Assembly (NCBI RefSeq): GCF_900156395.1
Contig: NZ_FTNL01000019.1
Span: forward strand, 1 to 64,000
From: Fluoribacter gormanii
GTDB taxonomy: Bacteria > Pseudomonadota > Gammaproteobacteria > Legionellales > Legionellaceae
Direction: 5' to 3'
DNA: 64,000 nt
A program made the translations under genes and the position numbers. This document shows positions 63,739 through 64,000 of this stretch, piece by piece (position 1 is the first letter of the stretch; each line of letters begins with the position of its first letter). The notes below the pieces were generated by a model. That model made no database searches. It saw only the letters and a program-made list of their open reading frames with translations, and was not told the DNA's origin.

Positions 63739-64000
63739 CAATTTTTAAAAACAATTGGAAAGAAATCCCAAGGGATAGAACGATAAGGAACGATGCTGCG
63801 GTGATATGAATATCAACTAGCATCAGATTCGGCGCCTATAACGATGAAACAGATGTACACATAAACGCAATAGTGAAAAAACAAGTTTATAGTGGGTTAC
63901 ATGAATCAGAACAAATACGCCGTTGCCATCCAAACCAGCCCTTTCGATAAAATATTCCATGTATTGATTTTTTATTGTTCTTAACGACTCTTTCTCTGCT

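Noticed and set aside
1-64000. CRISPR arrays, tRNA or rRNA genes, insertion sequences with transposase
   Set aside because: No regularly spaced direct repeats, no tRNA-like cloverleaf or rRNA motifs noticed, and no transposase or integrase frame in the window.

Overview
The window looks like an accessory region of a Legionella genome. The reasons are an AT-rich gammaproteobacterial coding style, an omptin outer-membrane protease, and many proteins with eukaryote-like modules of the kind seen among type IVB (Dot/Icm) effectors: ankyrin repeats, F-box segments, kinase-like domains, acidic C-terminal tails and mitochondrial-type N-termini. The genus call is an inference from this gene mix. No 16S rRNA, tRNA or clear housekeeping marker is present.

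Layout. 1-147 holds the 3' end of a GIY-YIG nuclease gene that seems to have gained an early stop. 449-4087 holds two outer-membrane beta-barrel proteins and an unusual adenosine deaminase-like protein. 4307-17385 is an effector-like island: an unknown protein, a beta-lactamase-fold protein with an acidic tail, a decayed trypsin-like gene, a small secreted Cys-rich peptide, two proteins sharing an unrecognised domain (one also carrying a kinase-like core), two ankyrin proteins and a TylF-type methyltransferase. 17332-52654 is one long minus-strand operon of eight overlapping or nearly abutting genes encoding a trans-AT polyketide synthase. 52835-63661 is another stretch of small and mid-sized unknown proteins, with an F-box/ankyrin-like protein, a GT39-type glycosyltransferase, a GFA-family protein and two proteins with mitochondrial-presequence-like N-termini.

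The PKS operon is read from high to low coordinates. Its genes are a tandem F-box plus phosphotransferase protein (812 aa), three megasynthases (4338, 2492 and 3142 aa), a fatty-acid desaturase, an unknown 204-aa protein, a metallo-beta-lactamase-fold hydrolase and one free-standing malonyltransferase. The megasynthases contain 8 KS domains and no integrated AT, so the small AT at the end must load all modules in trans. Modules as read: KS-KR-MT-ACP / KS-DH-KR-ACP / KS-KR-MT-ACP-[DH-like] / KS-DH-ACP / KS-KR-ACP / KS-[next protein]DH-ACP-KR / KS-KR-ACP / KS-KR-MT-ACP. There is no loading module and no terminal thioesterase. Start and release must involve something else, possibly the accessory enzymes or a transferred starter. 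Three C-methylations are predicted. Highly structured palindromic repeats sit in frame in linkers of the synthases.

The strongest leads are the F-box/phosphotransferase fusion at the head of a PKS operon, the TE-less and loader-less assembly line with its unassigned segments, the in-frame palindromic element, and the pair of mitochondrial-type N-termini.
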